DNA from: Brevundimonas sp. | Lineage (GTDB): Bacteria > Pseudomonadota > Alphaproteobacteria > Caulobacterales > Caulobacteraceae | Assembly (NCBI RefSeq): GCF_030704825.1 | Contig: NZ_JAUYNX010000008.1 | Span: 1 to 64,000, forward strand | Direction: 5' to 3' | Length of the DNA: 64,000 bases | Part shown: positions 1 to 7,786 of the stretch, piece after piece | Numbering within the stretch: position 1 is the stretch's first letter | Layout: each line of letters starts with the position of its first letter | Notes under the pieces: generated by a model | Told to the model about the DNA's origin: nothing | Database searches by the model: none | Seen by the model: only the letters and a program-made list of their open reading frames with translations | Program-made: the position numbers and the translations under genes

Positions 1-153
1 CCGATCAACTATCCCACCGTGCCCAAGGGCACCGAGCGGCTGCGCTTCACCCCGTCGCCCAACCACGACGACGCCATGATGGACGACCTCGTCGCCGCCA
101 TGGACAAGCTGTGGACCCGCTGCAACGTGGCGCGCATGCCCCTGGCGGCGTGA
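1..153 (+). CDS. hemA: 5-aminolevulinate synthase, C-terminal end (partial)
   Basis: Only the last 50 codons are in the window; the reading frame is open from base 1 to a TGA at 151-153. The visible text, including PINYPTVPKGTERLRF and a closing DDLVAAMDKLWTRC segment, matches the C-terminus of 5-aminolevulinate synthase, the PLP-dependent enzyme that condenses glycine and succinyl-CoA in the first step of alphaproteobacterial heme synthesis. The PTVPxGxERLRxTPxPxH pattern is characteristic of this family. The catalytic lysine lies upstream of the window. The gene is cut by the window edge, not truncated biologically as far as can be seen. Confidence 0.85.
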   Translation, partial: PINYPTVPKGTERLRFTPSPNHDDAMMDDLVAAMDKLWTRCNVARMPLAA

Positions 154-272
154 GCCGTTCCTTCAGGTCAGGATCGCGGACTTGCACGGCTGAGCGGAAT
201 GGCCGTGGGCGCCGTCTCGACCGCCGCCCCCACTGACACCGACACTGACATGATGTCGCAGCGTCGCCGGTT

Positions 273-286
273 TTGCTTCGGATCAA
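273..286 (+). promoter_or_regulatory. FNR/FixK-like box upstream of ompW
   Basis: The sequence TTGCT-TCGG-ATCAA differs at one of ten defined positions from the FNR/FixK consensus TTGAT-N4-ATCAA. It lies about 80 bases upstream of the ompW start. OmpW genes are oxygen-regulated in several proteobacteria, which fits, but the assignment rests on pattern match alone. Confidence 0.4.
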
Positions 287-368
287 AGCCGGCGAACCGG
301 CGAAGCCACAAACGACGTCCGACGCTTCAGCGCCGAATTCGCGGTCGGGGAGCGTCGGGGAAAGAACC

Positions 369-1022
369 ATGACTCTCAAGATCGCCTCCCTCGCCGCCCT
401 GGGCGTCCTCGCGCTGGCGGGAACGGCCCAGGCCCAGGAGCAGGCCTGGCAAGCGCCGCGCGCCGGCGACTGGCTGGTCACCGGCCGCGTCACCGACGTC
501 GCGCCGACCACCGACGACGCCATCGTCACCGCCGCGGGCGCGGCGACCGGCCTCGCCGTCGACGTCGACGACGACATCATGCCGACGCTGGGCTTCACCT
601 ACTTCCTCACCGACCACTGGGCGGTCGAGGCCATCCTGGGCACGACCCGGCACGAGATCCGCGCCCAGGGCGGCGCAACCGACGTTGCGGTGCACGAGAC
701 CTGGGTCCTGCCGCCCGTGGTCACGGTCCAGTACCGCCCGCTGACCGGCGGCTCGTTCAGCCCCTATGTCGGCGCCGGCGTCAACGCCATGCTGTTCTAC
801 GGCGGGGACGACAAGAACGGCTTCACCGTCGATCTCGACGACGGCCTCGGCTACGCCGCCCAGGTCGGCGCGGACATCGGCCTGCACGGACCGTGGAGCC
901 TGAACGTCGACGTCAAGAAGGTGTGGTTCAACACCGACGCGCAGATCAACGGCGGCACGCTCAAGAGCGACGTCGACCTTGATCCGTGGGTCGTGTCGAT
1001 CGGCATCGGCCGGACGTTCTGA
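369..1022 (+). CDS. ompW: OmpW family outer membrane protein
   Basis: A 217-residue protein with a clear Sec signal peptide (MTLKIASLAALGVLALAG then TAQAQ) and the alternating pattern of an eight-stranded outer-membrane beta-barrel, ending in phenylalanine as outer-membrane proteins do. The segments GDWLVTGRVTDVAP, LGFTYFLTDHWAVE and SPYVGAGVNAMLFY are typical of OmpW, a small barrel with a hydrophobic channel. The open frame extends upstream to 273, but the ATG at 369 directly precedes the signal peptide, so it is preferred. The gene is monocistronic, following hemA, with an FNR-like box upstream suggesting oxygen control. Confidence 0.85.
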   Translation: MTLKIASLAALGVLALAGTAQAQEQAWQAPRAGDWLVTGRVTDVAPTTDDAIVTAAGAATGLAVDVDDDIMPTLGFTYFLTDHWAVEAILGTTRHEIRAQGGATDVAVHETWVLPPVVTVQYRPLTGGSFSPYVGAGVNAMLFYGGDDKNGFTVDLDDGLGYAAQVGADIGLHGPWSLNVDVKKVWFNTDAQINGGTLKSDVDLDPWVVSIGIGRTF

Positions 1023-1041
1023 CGAACATCCCGAGTTCGCG

Positions 1042-1077
1042 GGTGGTGGTCGGCCGCGCGGCGTGCGGACCACCATC
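1042..1077. repeat. Inverted repeat downstream of ompW
   Basis: Ten-base arms at 1042-1051 and 1068-1077 (GGTGGTGGTC and GACCACCATC) pair fully with one G-U, leaving a 16-base GC-rich loop. It lies 20 bases after the ompW stop. There is no T-run, so it may be a transcript-end stabilising hairpin rather than an intrinsic terminator. Confidence 0.4.
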
Positions 1078-1155
1078 GGCGACAGCGGAACAGCCCTGTC
1101 GGAAGAACCGTCGAACCCCGCTGTCTTCGCTTCCCTCCCTCTCCCATCCTGAATA

Positions 1156-1186
1156 GGCTCCCCGCTTCTTCGCGGAGGGGCTTTTT
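1156..1186 (+). terminator. Candidate intrinsic terminator before the GH92 gene
   Basis: A C-rich arm (CTCCCCGC) and a G-rich arm (GCGGAGGGG) around a TTCTT loop are followed by CTTTTT. The stem is imperfect. It ends two bases before the GH92 start codon, so it could end ompW transcription or act on GH92 expression. Confidence 0.4.
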
Positions 1187-1187
1187 C

Positions 1188-3536
1188 ATGCGGCGGATCG
1201 GCCAGGGGACGATGGTGGCGGCAGTTCTGGCCATGGCGCTGGCGGGCTGCGCCACCGCCCAGGAGGCGCCGCCCCCTCCCCCGACCCCCTTCGAGGCCGT
1301 CGATCCCTTCATCGGCACGGCGGGCAAGGGCCACACCTTCCCCGGCGCCGTCGCACCCTTCGGCATGGTGCAGCTCAGCCCCGACACCGACTACCGGCCC
1401 TTCCGCCAGTCCTACGACTGGGCCTCGGGCTACCGCTACGACGACCCGACCATCCTCGGGTTCTCGCACACCCATTTCTCGGGCACCGGCCATTCCGACC
1501 TGGGCGACGTGCTCATTACCCCGATCTCGGGCGAGCTGAAATGGGATCCGGGCGCGGCCGACCAGCCCGGATCGGGCTACCGCTCGCGCTACAACAAGGC
1601 CTCCGAGACCGCCGAGCCCGGCTATTACGCGGTTAGCCTGACCGACTCGGCCGTGCGCGCCGAACTGACCGCCGGCGTCCGCGTCGGCCTGCACCGCTAC
1701 AGCTTCCCGCGCGGCGCCCCGGCCCGCGTCCTGCTCGACTTCCGCAACTCCATCTACGACTACCCCGGCAAGGTGCTGTGGTCGCGCATCCGCCTGCACC
1801 CCGACGGCACGGTCACCGGTTTCCGCGAGACGCGCGGCTGGGCTCCCGGCCGCCAGCTCTATTTCGCCATGCGCTTCTCGCGCCCCATGGTCGGCCATCA
1901 GTTGCAGGACCGGGACGAGGCCATCCCCTACAACGGCTTCCGCCAGCCCGGCCGCGCGCCGGCCGACCGCGACCAGGTCCAGGGGCGGGCGCTCCAGGCC
2001 GCCTTCGACTTCGGCGAGATCGCCGGGCCGCTGCTGGTCAAGGTCGCCGTTTCGTCGGTCGACGAGGCCGGGGCCATCCGCAATCTGGACTCAGAGGGCG
2101 GCGATTTCGACTTCGACGGAACCCGCGCCGCCACCCGCCGCGCATGGGAAGAGGCGCTCGACGTGGTCCAGATCGAGGCCGCGCCCGAGATGCGCACCAC
2201 CCTCTACACCGCCCTCTATCACGCCCTGATCGCGCCCTCCGTTCACGGCGACGCCGACGGCCGCTGGCGGGGGCCGGACAATGCCGTGCACCAGTCGGAC
2301 TTCACGGTCCACTCGACGTTCTCGCTGTGGGACACCTTCCGCGCCGAGCATCCGCTGCTGACCCTGGTCGCCCCGGCCGAACGCAACACCGACATCGTCA
2401 ACTCGCTGATCGCCGCGCAGCAGGTCAGCCCCTACGGCATCCTGCCGGTCTGGTCGTTCCAGGGTCAGGAGACCTGGACCATGATCGGCTATCACGCCGT
2501 CCCGGTCATCGCCGACGCCTACCTCAAGGGCGTCCCCGGCATCGACGGCGCGGCGGCCCTGAACGCCATGACCGCCAGCGCGACCTACCGGCCCTGGGGC
2601 GGCCTCGGCGACTATATGGACCTCGGCTACGTCCCCATCGACCGCGAGCCCGAGGCGGCGTCCAAGACCGTCGAATACGCCTATGACGACTGGACCATCG
2701 CCCGCATGGCCGAGCGACTGGGCCGGGCCGACGTCGCCGCCCGGTTCGACCACCGCGCCGGCAATTGGCGCAACACCTTCGACGTCCAGACCGGCTTCGT
2801 CCGCGCCCGTCTGGCCGACGGTAGCTACCGCACCCCCTTCGATCCCACCGCCATCAACTACGGAAGCGACTACACCGAGGGCAACGCCTGGCAGTATTCG
2901 TGGTTCGTCCCGCAGGACATGGCGGGCCTGATCGCGGCCATGGGCGGCGACGCGGCGGCGGTGGCCAAACTCGACGCCATGTTCGACTACGACAACACGG
3001 GCCTGGACTATTCCCACGCTGAGGACATCGCCGGCCTGATCGGCCAGTACATCCACGGCAACGAGCCCAGCCACCACTCGGCTTACGCCTATGTCCACGC
3101 CGGCGCCCCGTGGCGCACCCAGGCGCGGCTGACGCAGATCGTGACCAGCCAGTACCACGCCCGCCCCGACGGCCTCGCCGGCAACGACGACGTCGGCCAG
3201 ATGTCGGCCTGGCTGGTGTTCACGGCCATGGGCTTCTATCCGGTCACCCCCGGCTCGAACCAGTACGTCATCGGCCGCCCGTTCACCGACCGCACGGTCC
3301 TGAACCTGCCGGGCGGCAAGCGCTTCGTCATCGCTGCCGAGGGGCTCGCCGACGACCACCCCTGGATCCAGTCGGTCACCCTGAACGGCCAGCCGCTGGC
3401 GCGGACCTGGATCGGGCATGAGGAGATCACGGCCGGCGGCGAACTGCGCTTCGTCATGGGCGCGGAGCCGAACCTGACCTGGGGGGTCAGCGCGGAGGCG
3501 CGGCCGTATTCGATGACGGCCTATCCCGCCAACTGA
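1188..3536 (+). CDS. GH92 family alpha-mannosidase, lipoprotein
   Basis: A 782-residue glycoside hydrolase of family 92, calcium-dependent exo-alpha-mannosidases that act with inversion on alpha-1,2/1,3/1,4/1,6-mannosides such as those of N-glycans. A lipobox (ALAGC, Cys21) predicts a lipid-anchored, periplasmic or surface enzyme. The N-terminal motif VDPFIGTAGKGHTFPGA opens the first domain. YTEGNAWQYSWF carries the probable general acid Glu564, GNEPSHH lies near 625, and GNDDVGQMSAW carries Asp667 and Asp668, the probable base region. Length is normal for the family. The gene converges on the GH47 gene three bases away. Linkage specificity cannot be read from the sequence. Confidence 0.93.
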   Translation: MRRIGQGTMVAAVLAMALAGCATAQEAPPPPPTPFEAVDPFIGTAGKGHTFPGAVAPFGMVQLSPDTDYRPFRQSYDWASGYRYDDPTILGFSHTHFSGTGHSDLGDVLITPISGELKWDPGAADQPGSGYRSRYNKASETAEPGYYAVSLTDSAVRAELTAGVRVGLHRYSFPRGAPARVLLDFRNSIYDYPGKVLWSRIRLHPDGTVTGFRETRGWAPGRQLYFAMRFSRPMVGHQLQDRDEAIPYNGFRQPGRAPADRDQVQGRALQAAFDFGEIAGPLLVKVAVSSVDEAGAIRNLDSEGGDFDFDGTRAATRRAWEEALDVVQIEAAPEMRTTLYTALYHALIAPSVHGDADGRWRGPDNAVHQSDFTVHSTFSLWDTFRAEHPLLTLVAPAERNTDIVNSLIAAQQVSPYGILPVWSFQGQETWTMIGYHAVPVIADAYLKGVPGIDGAAALNAMTASATYRPWGGLGDYMDLGYVPIDREPEAASKTVEYAYDDWTIARMAERLGRADVAARFDHRAGNWRNTFDVQTGFVRARLADGSYRTPFDPTAINYGSDYTEGNAWQYSWFVPQDMAGLIAAMGGDAAAVAKLDAMFDYDNTGLDYSHAEDIAGLIGQYIHGNEPSHHSAYAYVHAGAPWRTQARLTQIVTSQYHARPDGLAGNDDVGQMSAWLVFTAMGFYPVTPGSNQYVIGRPFTDRTVLNLPGGKRFVIAAEGLADDHPWIQSVTLNGQPLARTWIGHEEITAGGELRFVMGAEPNLTWGVSAEARPYSMTAYPAN

Positions 3537-3539
3537 GGT

Positions 3540-4931
3540 TCACCGCACAAACCCCTGCAGCACGTTCGCCTCCGTGCTCAGCACCAGCCGGCCCAGGTCC
3601 ACCCGCTTCGGCTCGGCGAACATCAGGTAGTAGTATTTCATCTGCTCGGACCACCAGTAGCCCGGACAGTTGTCGCCCCGGGTCATCGGCCGGGTCGTGA
3701 TGTCGGCCAGCGACGTATAGCCGTACGCCGCCTTCGAGCTCTCCTTCATCGCCCGGTAGTGCGCCGCCGTCAGCGCGCGGTAGCGCTCATCCCGGTCGCC
3801 CAGCCACAGGTTCAGGCAGGCGTCGGCGAACTCCGGCCGCAGGCCGGTGCGCTTCGTCCGCGGCTGGCGCGTCGTCACATCGATCGACTCCGGAATGATC
3901 CCGAACGTCGCCTGCATCTCCGTATAGCTGGCCAGGAAGTCGTCGCCCTCGGCCTTGCGTCCCACCTGCCCCAGCAGCCCGGCCAGATAGCCGCCCAGCA
4001 CCGTCTGCGACGTGCCCGTCACCTCGGCGGTCTCATAGTCCACCATCGGGAACCACAGCCGCCCGTCGTAGCGCCGGCCCTGATGGGCGATCATCGCGCC
4101 GATGCATTCCTCGGCCCAGAGCTTCATCTCGGCGTCGCCGAACAGCTCCCAGGCATCCCAGAGGTATTCGTAAAAGCTGTCGGCATAGACGTCGATCGAG
4201 GCGTTTCGGCTGGTGAACCGCCCGGTCTCCGCATGGATGTTGGCCGCCATCAGCCCCTTGTCCGACCGTATGTCGAGCGCGTGCTTCATCGCCCGCTTGG
4301 CCGCCGCATAGTAGCGCTCGTCGCCGGTCAGTTCGCCCAGCACGCCGAACTCGGCGGCATAGGTGCCGATCTCCGCCAGATTGGTTTCGGGGTCGCGCAC
4401 CGCCCCGGTCTTCAGGTTCACATAGCGGTACGGCAGGCCGTGCGGCGAGGCCTCGAACGCCTTGAGCAGCCGGTTGCCCAGGTCGTCGGCCTTCGTCAGC
4501 AGCGTCGCGTCGCCGCTGGCCAGATGCGCCGACAGCAGACCGCCGACCAGCCGGATATTGGTCTCGAACACCTGGGCGAAGCCGTCGATGTCGAAATCCA
4601 GACTGGCCTTCACCCAGTCGACCCCGGCCTGGAACTCGTCGTCCAGCTCCATGATCCACAGGGTGTCGAGCGCCTCGACCAGCGACAGGCCGAGATCATG
4701 GCCGTCGATGAAGAAGGACTGCGAGGTCCCAGAAACCGGATTGATCTCGTCCCTGCCCCAGGCCCGGGCGACATAGTGGTCCCAGGCCCATTTGAATTCG
4801 GCCTTCACATCCGCGCCGAGCGCGGCCCAGTCTTCGGACCGCGCCCATGCGGGCAGGCCGGTCATCCCGGCGAGAGCGGAGCCGCCGATCAGGGCGAGGG
4901 CGGAGCGGCGGTGCAGGTTCGACCGGATCAT
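3540..4931 (-). CDS. GH47 family alpha-1,2-mannosidase
   Basis: A 463-residue class I (GH47) alpha-mannosidase, the inverting, calcium-dependent family that trims alpha-1,2-linked mannose from high-mannose N-glycans. Family residues are in place: Glu123 in FETNIR, Asp251 in DSFYEYL, Glu367 in GLRPE and the calcium-ligand Thr453 in STEAN. These positions equal the catalytic set described for the Caulobacter K31 GH47 enzyme with an offset of two. The N-terminus HRRSALALIGGSALAG looks like an export signal, possibly Tat. ATG at 4931 was chosen because the upstream extension has no signal-like character. Bacterial GH47 enzymes are uncommon; pairing with GH92 suggests mannan or glycoprotein foraging. 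Confidence 0.92.
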   Translation of the reverse strand: MIRSNLHRRSALALIGGSALAGMTGLPAWARSEDWAALGADVKAEFKWAWDHYVARAWGRDEINPVSGTSQSFFIDGHDLGLSLVEALDTLWIMELDDEFQAGVDWVKASLDFDIDGFAQVFETNIRLVGGLLSAHLASGDATLLTKADDLGNRLLKAFEASPHGLPYRYVNLKTGAVRDPETNLAEIGTYAAEFGVLGELTGDERYYAAAKRAMKHALDIRSDKGLMAANIHAETGRFTSRNASIDVYADSFYEYLWDAWELFGDAEMKLWAEECIGAMIAHQGRRYDGRLWFPMVDYETAEVTGTSQTVLGGYLAGLLGQVGRKAEGDDFLASYTEMQATFGIIPESIDVTTRQPRTKRTGLRPEFADACLNLWLGDRDERYRALTAAHYRAMKESSKAAYGYTSLADITTRPMTRGDNCPGYWWSEQMKYYYLMFAEPKRVDLGRLVLSTEANVLQGFVR

Positions 4932-4972
4932 GCCCCACCCTATCGCGCGCGCTCCATCACACAACTCGCGCG

Positions 4973-4990
4973 TCCCGGCGAAAGCCGGGA
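4973..4990. repeat. REP-like palindrome overlapping the end of the Anbu gene
   Basis: TCCCGGC-GAAA-GCCGGGA is a perfect 7-bp stem with a GAAA tetraloop, a common form of alphaproteobacterial intergenic palindrome. It ends at the base next to the Anbu stop codon (4991-4993) and lies between two genes on the minus strand. It may form a transcript-end hairpin. Confidence 0.6.
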
Positions 4991-5758
4991 TCAGCTGCGG
5001 CTGGCCGCCAGTCTCGGTCCGCCCATCATCCAGGGGGGGGCGGGCATCGAGCGCCGGGCGGTGGCCTGGGCCCGCGTCCACTGGTCGTGAAGATCGGTGA
5101 AATAGGGATCGTCCTGCTCGATCCGCCGCTGGTCTCCGCTGAGGAAGTCCCGCCGCAGGGTCAAAAGGTCGAACGGCGCCCCCACCCCCACATTGCTGCG
5201 CATGGTCGTCGAGAAGGAGATCAGCCCCAGCTTCACGGCCTCGGCCAGCGGCGTGTCATACGCCAGGCCGCTCTCGAGGATCGGCTTGCCGTATTTCAGC
5301 TCGCCGATCTGCAGATAGGGGGTGTCGCGCCCGCATTCGATGAAATTGCCCTGGCTGTAGATCAGGTACAGTCCCATCTGGCCGCCGGCGATCTGGCCGC
5401 CCAGCAACATCGACGCCGACGTACTGAGGCTGTCGGCCTCCATGGCCGGGGCGATCGACAGCCGCGTCTCCCTCAGGGCGTGGCCCAGCAACTGGGCGCA
5501 GCGGAACAGGGTCGGCGCCGTTTCCAGCGTCTCGGGCTCCTCGCCGACGTGCAGATGGACGCCCTCGCGGGCCATGGCCAGGGCGGTCTGGGTCACCGAC
5601 AGATTGCCGGCGGTGCAGACGCCCAGCACCCGCTCGCCCGGACGGTCGACGACGTGCAGCTTGCGATAGGTCGAAATGCTGTCGACGCCCGCATTCGTGC
5701 GGGTGTCGGCGATCATCGCCAACCCTTCCTCGACCAGCATGCCCACGCAATAGGTCAT
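4991..5758 (-). CDS. Anbu proteasome-like peptidase
   Basis: A 255-residue protein of the Anbu family, a bacterial Ntn-hydrolase related to HslV and 20S proteasome beta subunits. The preferred ATG at 5758 gives MTYCVGMLVEEGLAM, placing Thr2 to become the N-terminal nucleophile after methionine removal; an upstream ATG at 5770 would bury it. The following SDTRTNAGVDSIS-like segment (ADTRTNAGVDSIS here) is diagnostic. Anbu forms helical or ring assemblies, but its substrate is unsettled. It is the last gene of a cluster with transglutaminase-like, alpha-E and ATP-grasp genes, a combination repeatedly seen around Anbu. The stop codon abuts a REP-like palindrome. Confidence 0.9.
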   Translation of the reverse strand: MTYCVGMLVEEGLAMIADTRTNAGVDSISTYRKLHVVDRPGERVLGVCTAGNLSVTQTALAMAREGVHLHVGEEPETLETAPTLFRCAQLLGHALRETRLSIAPAMEADSLSTSASMLLGGQIAGGQMGLYLIYSQGNFIECGRDTPYLQIGELKYGKPILESGLAYDTPLAEAVKLGLISFSTTMRSNVGVGAPFDLLTLRRDFLSGDQRRIEQDDPYFTDLHDQWTRAQATARRSMPAPPWMMGGPRLAASRS

Positions 5759-5839
5759 GCGGTGCGCCATCCCCGAACGGCAGTCATCCGCGAACGGTAA
5801 CAGATTCTCCGCGCGGCGGCGCCCGCAACGCGGCGAATG

Positions 5840-6667
5840 TCACGCCTGTTGCTGGCCCTGTTGCATGTCCGCATCACGCACGCTCAGCCGCACCGCCAGC
5901 CGTTCGCCGCCGCCGCCATAGCTGGCCCCGCGCACCGGCGCCGCGCCCAGATAGTCCAGACCCGTGGCCACCCGCACATAGCGGTCGGTGGCGCAGATGC
6001 CGTTGGCGGCGTCGAACCCGACCCAGCCCAGACCCTCGATCCAGGCCTCGGCCCAGGCGTGGGCCGCCTCCTGGTCGTCAAGGCCGTCGCGGCGCAGCAG
6101 GTGACCCGACACGTAGCGCGCGGGCATGCCCATGTGGCGGGCGCAGGCGATGAAGACGTGGGCATGGTCCTGACAGACCCCCCGCCCGAGCGCCAGGATC
6201 TCGGCCGCCGTATGGGTCGGCGTGGTCACCCCGACCTCGAAGGCCACCGACCCGTGGATCGCGGCCATCAGCCGGTGCAGGGCCTCCAGCGGCGGATGGG
6301 CCGAAAATTCCGAGGCGAACACCGCGATCAGCTTGTCCCGCCGGGTCAGCGCCGTATCCCGCAAAAACACCAGCGGCGACAGCGTCTCCTGTCCGGCCGG
6401 CACGACGCCGGCGGTCTCGGCGGTGACCACCTCGCCCGACACCCGAACGGTCAGGCTCTGCGTCGGCTGTTCGGTATAGAGGGTGTGGACGATGTTGCCG
6501 AAGGCGTCCTCGGTTCGCCGCAGCCGGGCGTCGACGTCGGTTTCGACCCGCCAGTTGCGCACCTGCTGCGCCTCGCTGGAGCGCGGCGTCAGACGCAGGG
6601 TCTGGATGATGAATCGCGCCGCCCGGTCGTAGGCGTAGGTGGTCGCGTGATCGATACGGATGCGCAC
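5840..6667 (-). CDS. Transglutaminase-like cysteine peptidase family protein
   Basis: A 275-residue protein with an N-terminal bacterial transglutaminase-like domain (about 1-90) followed by a papain-like transglutaminase core. The triad is visible: Cys165 in GRGVCQDHAH, His203 in AAHAWAEAW and Asp219 in GFDAANG. Such proteins probably hydrolyse or transfer at amide bonds; no specific substrate is known. No signal peptide is seen, so it is cytoplasmic. The start is GTG at 6667, three bases after the alpha-E stop, indicating translational coupling. It belongs to the Anbu cluster, where it is the likely peptidase partner of an amide-bond-forming ATP-grasp enzyme. Confidence 0.9.
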   Translation of the reverse strand: MRIRIDHATTYAYDRAARFIIQTLRLTPRSSEAQQVRNWRVETDVDARLRRTEDAFGNIVHTLYTEQPTQSLTVRVSGEVVTAETAGVVPAGQETLSPLVFLRDTALTRRDKLIAVFASEFSAHPPLEALHRLMAAIHGSVAFEVGVTTPTHTAAEILALGRGVCQDHAHVFIACARHMGMPARYVSGHLLRRDGLDDQEAAHAWAEAWIEGLGWVGFDAANGICATDRYVRVATGLDYLGAAPVRGASYGGGGERLAVRLSVRDADMQQGQQQA

Positions 6668-6670
6668 GCG

Positions 6671-7603
6671 TCAGCTCAGATACTGGTCATGAATGGCCTG
6701 TCCCAGCCGGCCGTTCTCGCCGAGGAAGGCCTGGATGTACTCATGCAGACCCGACTGGAAGATGTCGTCCATGCGCGAATTGTCGAACGCCCGCATCCGG
6801 TCCGCCGCCAGCCTCTGGGCCGGGCCGCGTCGGCCGTAGTCGTTGGCCAGCCGCTCCAGATAGCGCACGATCGACGCCTGGCAGCTGGCCAGCGAGCGTG
6901 GCATCTGGCGGTTCAGCACCAGCAGATCGGCCACCAGCCATGGTTTGACCGAGTCGCGATAGACCCAGCGATAGGCCGTCAGGGCCGAGACCTCGCGCAA
7001 CAGTGTGGTCCACTGGAAATAGTCCAGCTGGCCCCCGACCCGCTCCCCCTCGGGCAGCAGCAGATGATATTTCACGTCCAGCAGCCGGGCGGTGTTGTCG
7101 GCCCGCTCGATGGCCGCGCCCAGCCTCAGGAAATAGTAGCCGTCGTTGCGCAGCATGGTCCGGCTGGTCGCGCCCTCCACCGACAGGGTGACGGTCTTCA
7201 CCCATTCCAGGAAGCGGGCGAACTCGTCGCGCCGGGTCGGCTGGCCCTGTTCCTCCAGCCCGTTCCAGGCGCCGTTGATCGCCTCCCACAGCTCGACCGT
7301 CAGGGCCGTCCGGACTGAGCGCGCATTCGTCCGGGCGCGGGTGATGCAGGCCGTGATCGACGAGGCGTTGTTCGGGGCGAAGGCCAGGAATTCGCGCACC
7401 GACTTCTCGGTCGGCGACCGTCCCAGCGCCCTGGGCGCTCCGGCCGAAGCCAGGGCGCTGGCCCAGACCGTCTCGGCGTCGCCGTCGCCTCGCGTCGGAA
7501 TGGCCGCCAGCCGCAGCGTCGCCTCGAGGATGCGCGCGAGAAAGTCCGCCCGCTCGATATAGCGGCCGGTCCAGTACAGACTGTCTGCGGTGCGGCTCAG
7601 CAT
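6671..7603 (-). CDS. Alpha-E domain protein (DUF403)
   Basis: A 310-residue helical protein beginning MLSRTADSLYWTGRYIERAD, the signature start of alpha-E (DUF403) proteins, which are found almost only beside circularly permuted ATP-grasp and transglutaminase-like genes. Biochemical function is unknown; it is usually assumed to be a partner of the ATP-grasp enzyme. The open frame runs 37 codons further upstream, but that part reads through the palindromic repeat at 7618-7768, so the ATG at 7603 is preferred. No signal peptide or membrane segment is seen. Confidence 0.9.
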   Translation of the reverse strand: MLSRTADSLYWTGRYIERADFLARILEATLRLAAIPTRGDGDAETVWASALASAGAPRALGRSPTEKSVREFLAFAPNNASSITACITRARTNARSVRTALTVELWEAINGAWNGLEEQGQPTRRDEFARFLEWVKTVTLSVEGATSRTMLRNDGYYFLRLGAAIERADNTARLLDVKYHLLLPEGERVGGQLDYFQWTTLLREVSALTAYRWVYRDSVKPWLVADLLVLNRQMPRSLASCQASIVRYLERLANDYGRRGPAQRLAADRMRAFDNSRMDDIFQSGLHEYIQAFLGENGRLGQAIHDQYLS

Positions 7604-7617
7604 GAAAGCACCCACTC

Positions 7618-7768
7618 CCTTCTCCCCTCGGGGGAGAAGGTGGCTCGCGCAGCGAGACGGATGAGGGGGCCGCCCGCTTCGATCTGGATTTTGGGAGAGT
7701 GTGCAAACCGGCACAGCCCCCTCATCCGGACGGCTCCGCCGCCCACCTTCTCCCCCGAGAGGAGAAGG
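7618..7768. repeat. MITE-like nested inverted repeat, copy 1
   Basis: About 150 bases lie between the ATP-grasp and alpha-E genes. Outer arms at 7618-7643 and 7743-7768 pair over 26 bp with one mismatch, and each arm also folds on itself (CTTCTCCCC against GGGGAGAAG). Inner arms GATGAGGGGGC (7660-7670) and GCCCCCTCATC (7716-7726) pair perfectly. The same architecture recurs at 50794-50947, so this is a dispersed repeat family. No coding capacity was recognised. Confidence 0.8.
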
Positions 7769-7786
7769 ACATATCTGCGCACAGCC

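Noticed and set aside
327..1898. Long minus-strand open frame (523 codons) opposite ompW and the GH92 gene
   Set aside because: Its text is Gly/Ala/Arg/Val-rich without domains, and it is the complement of two clearly real genes. High GC keeps such frames open.
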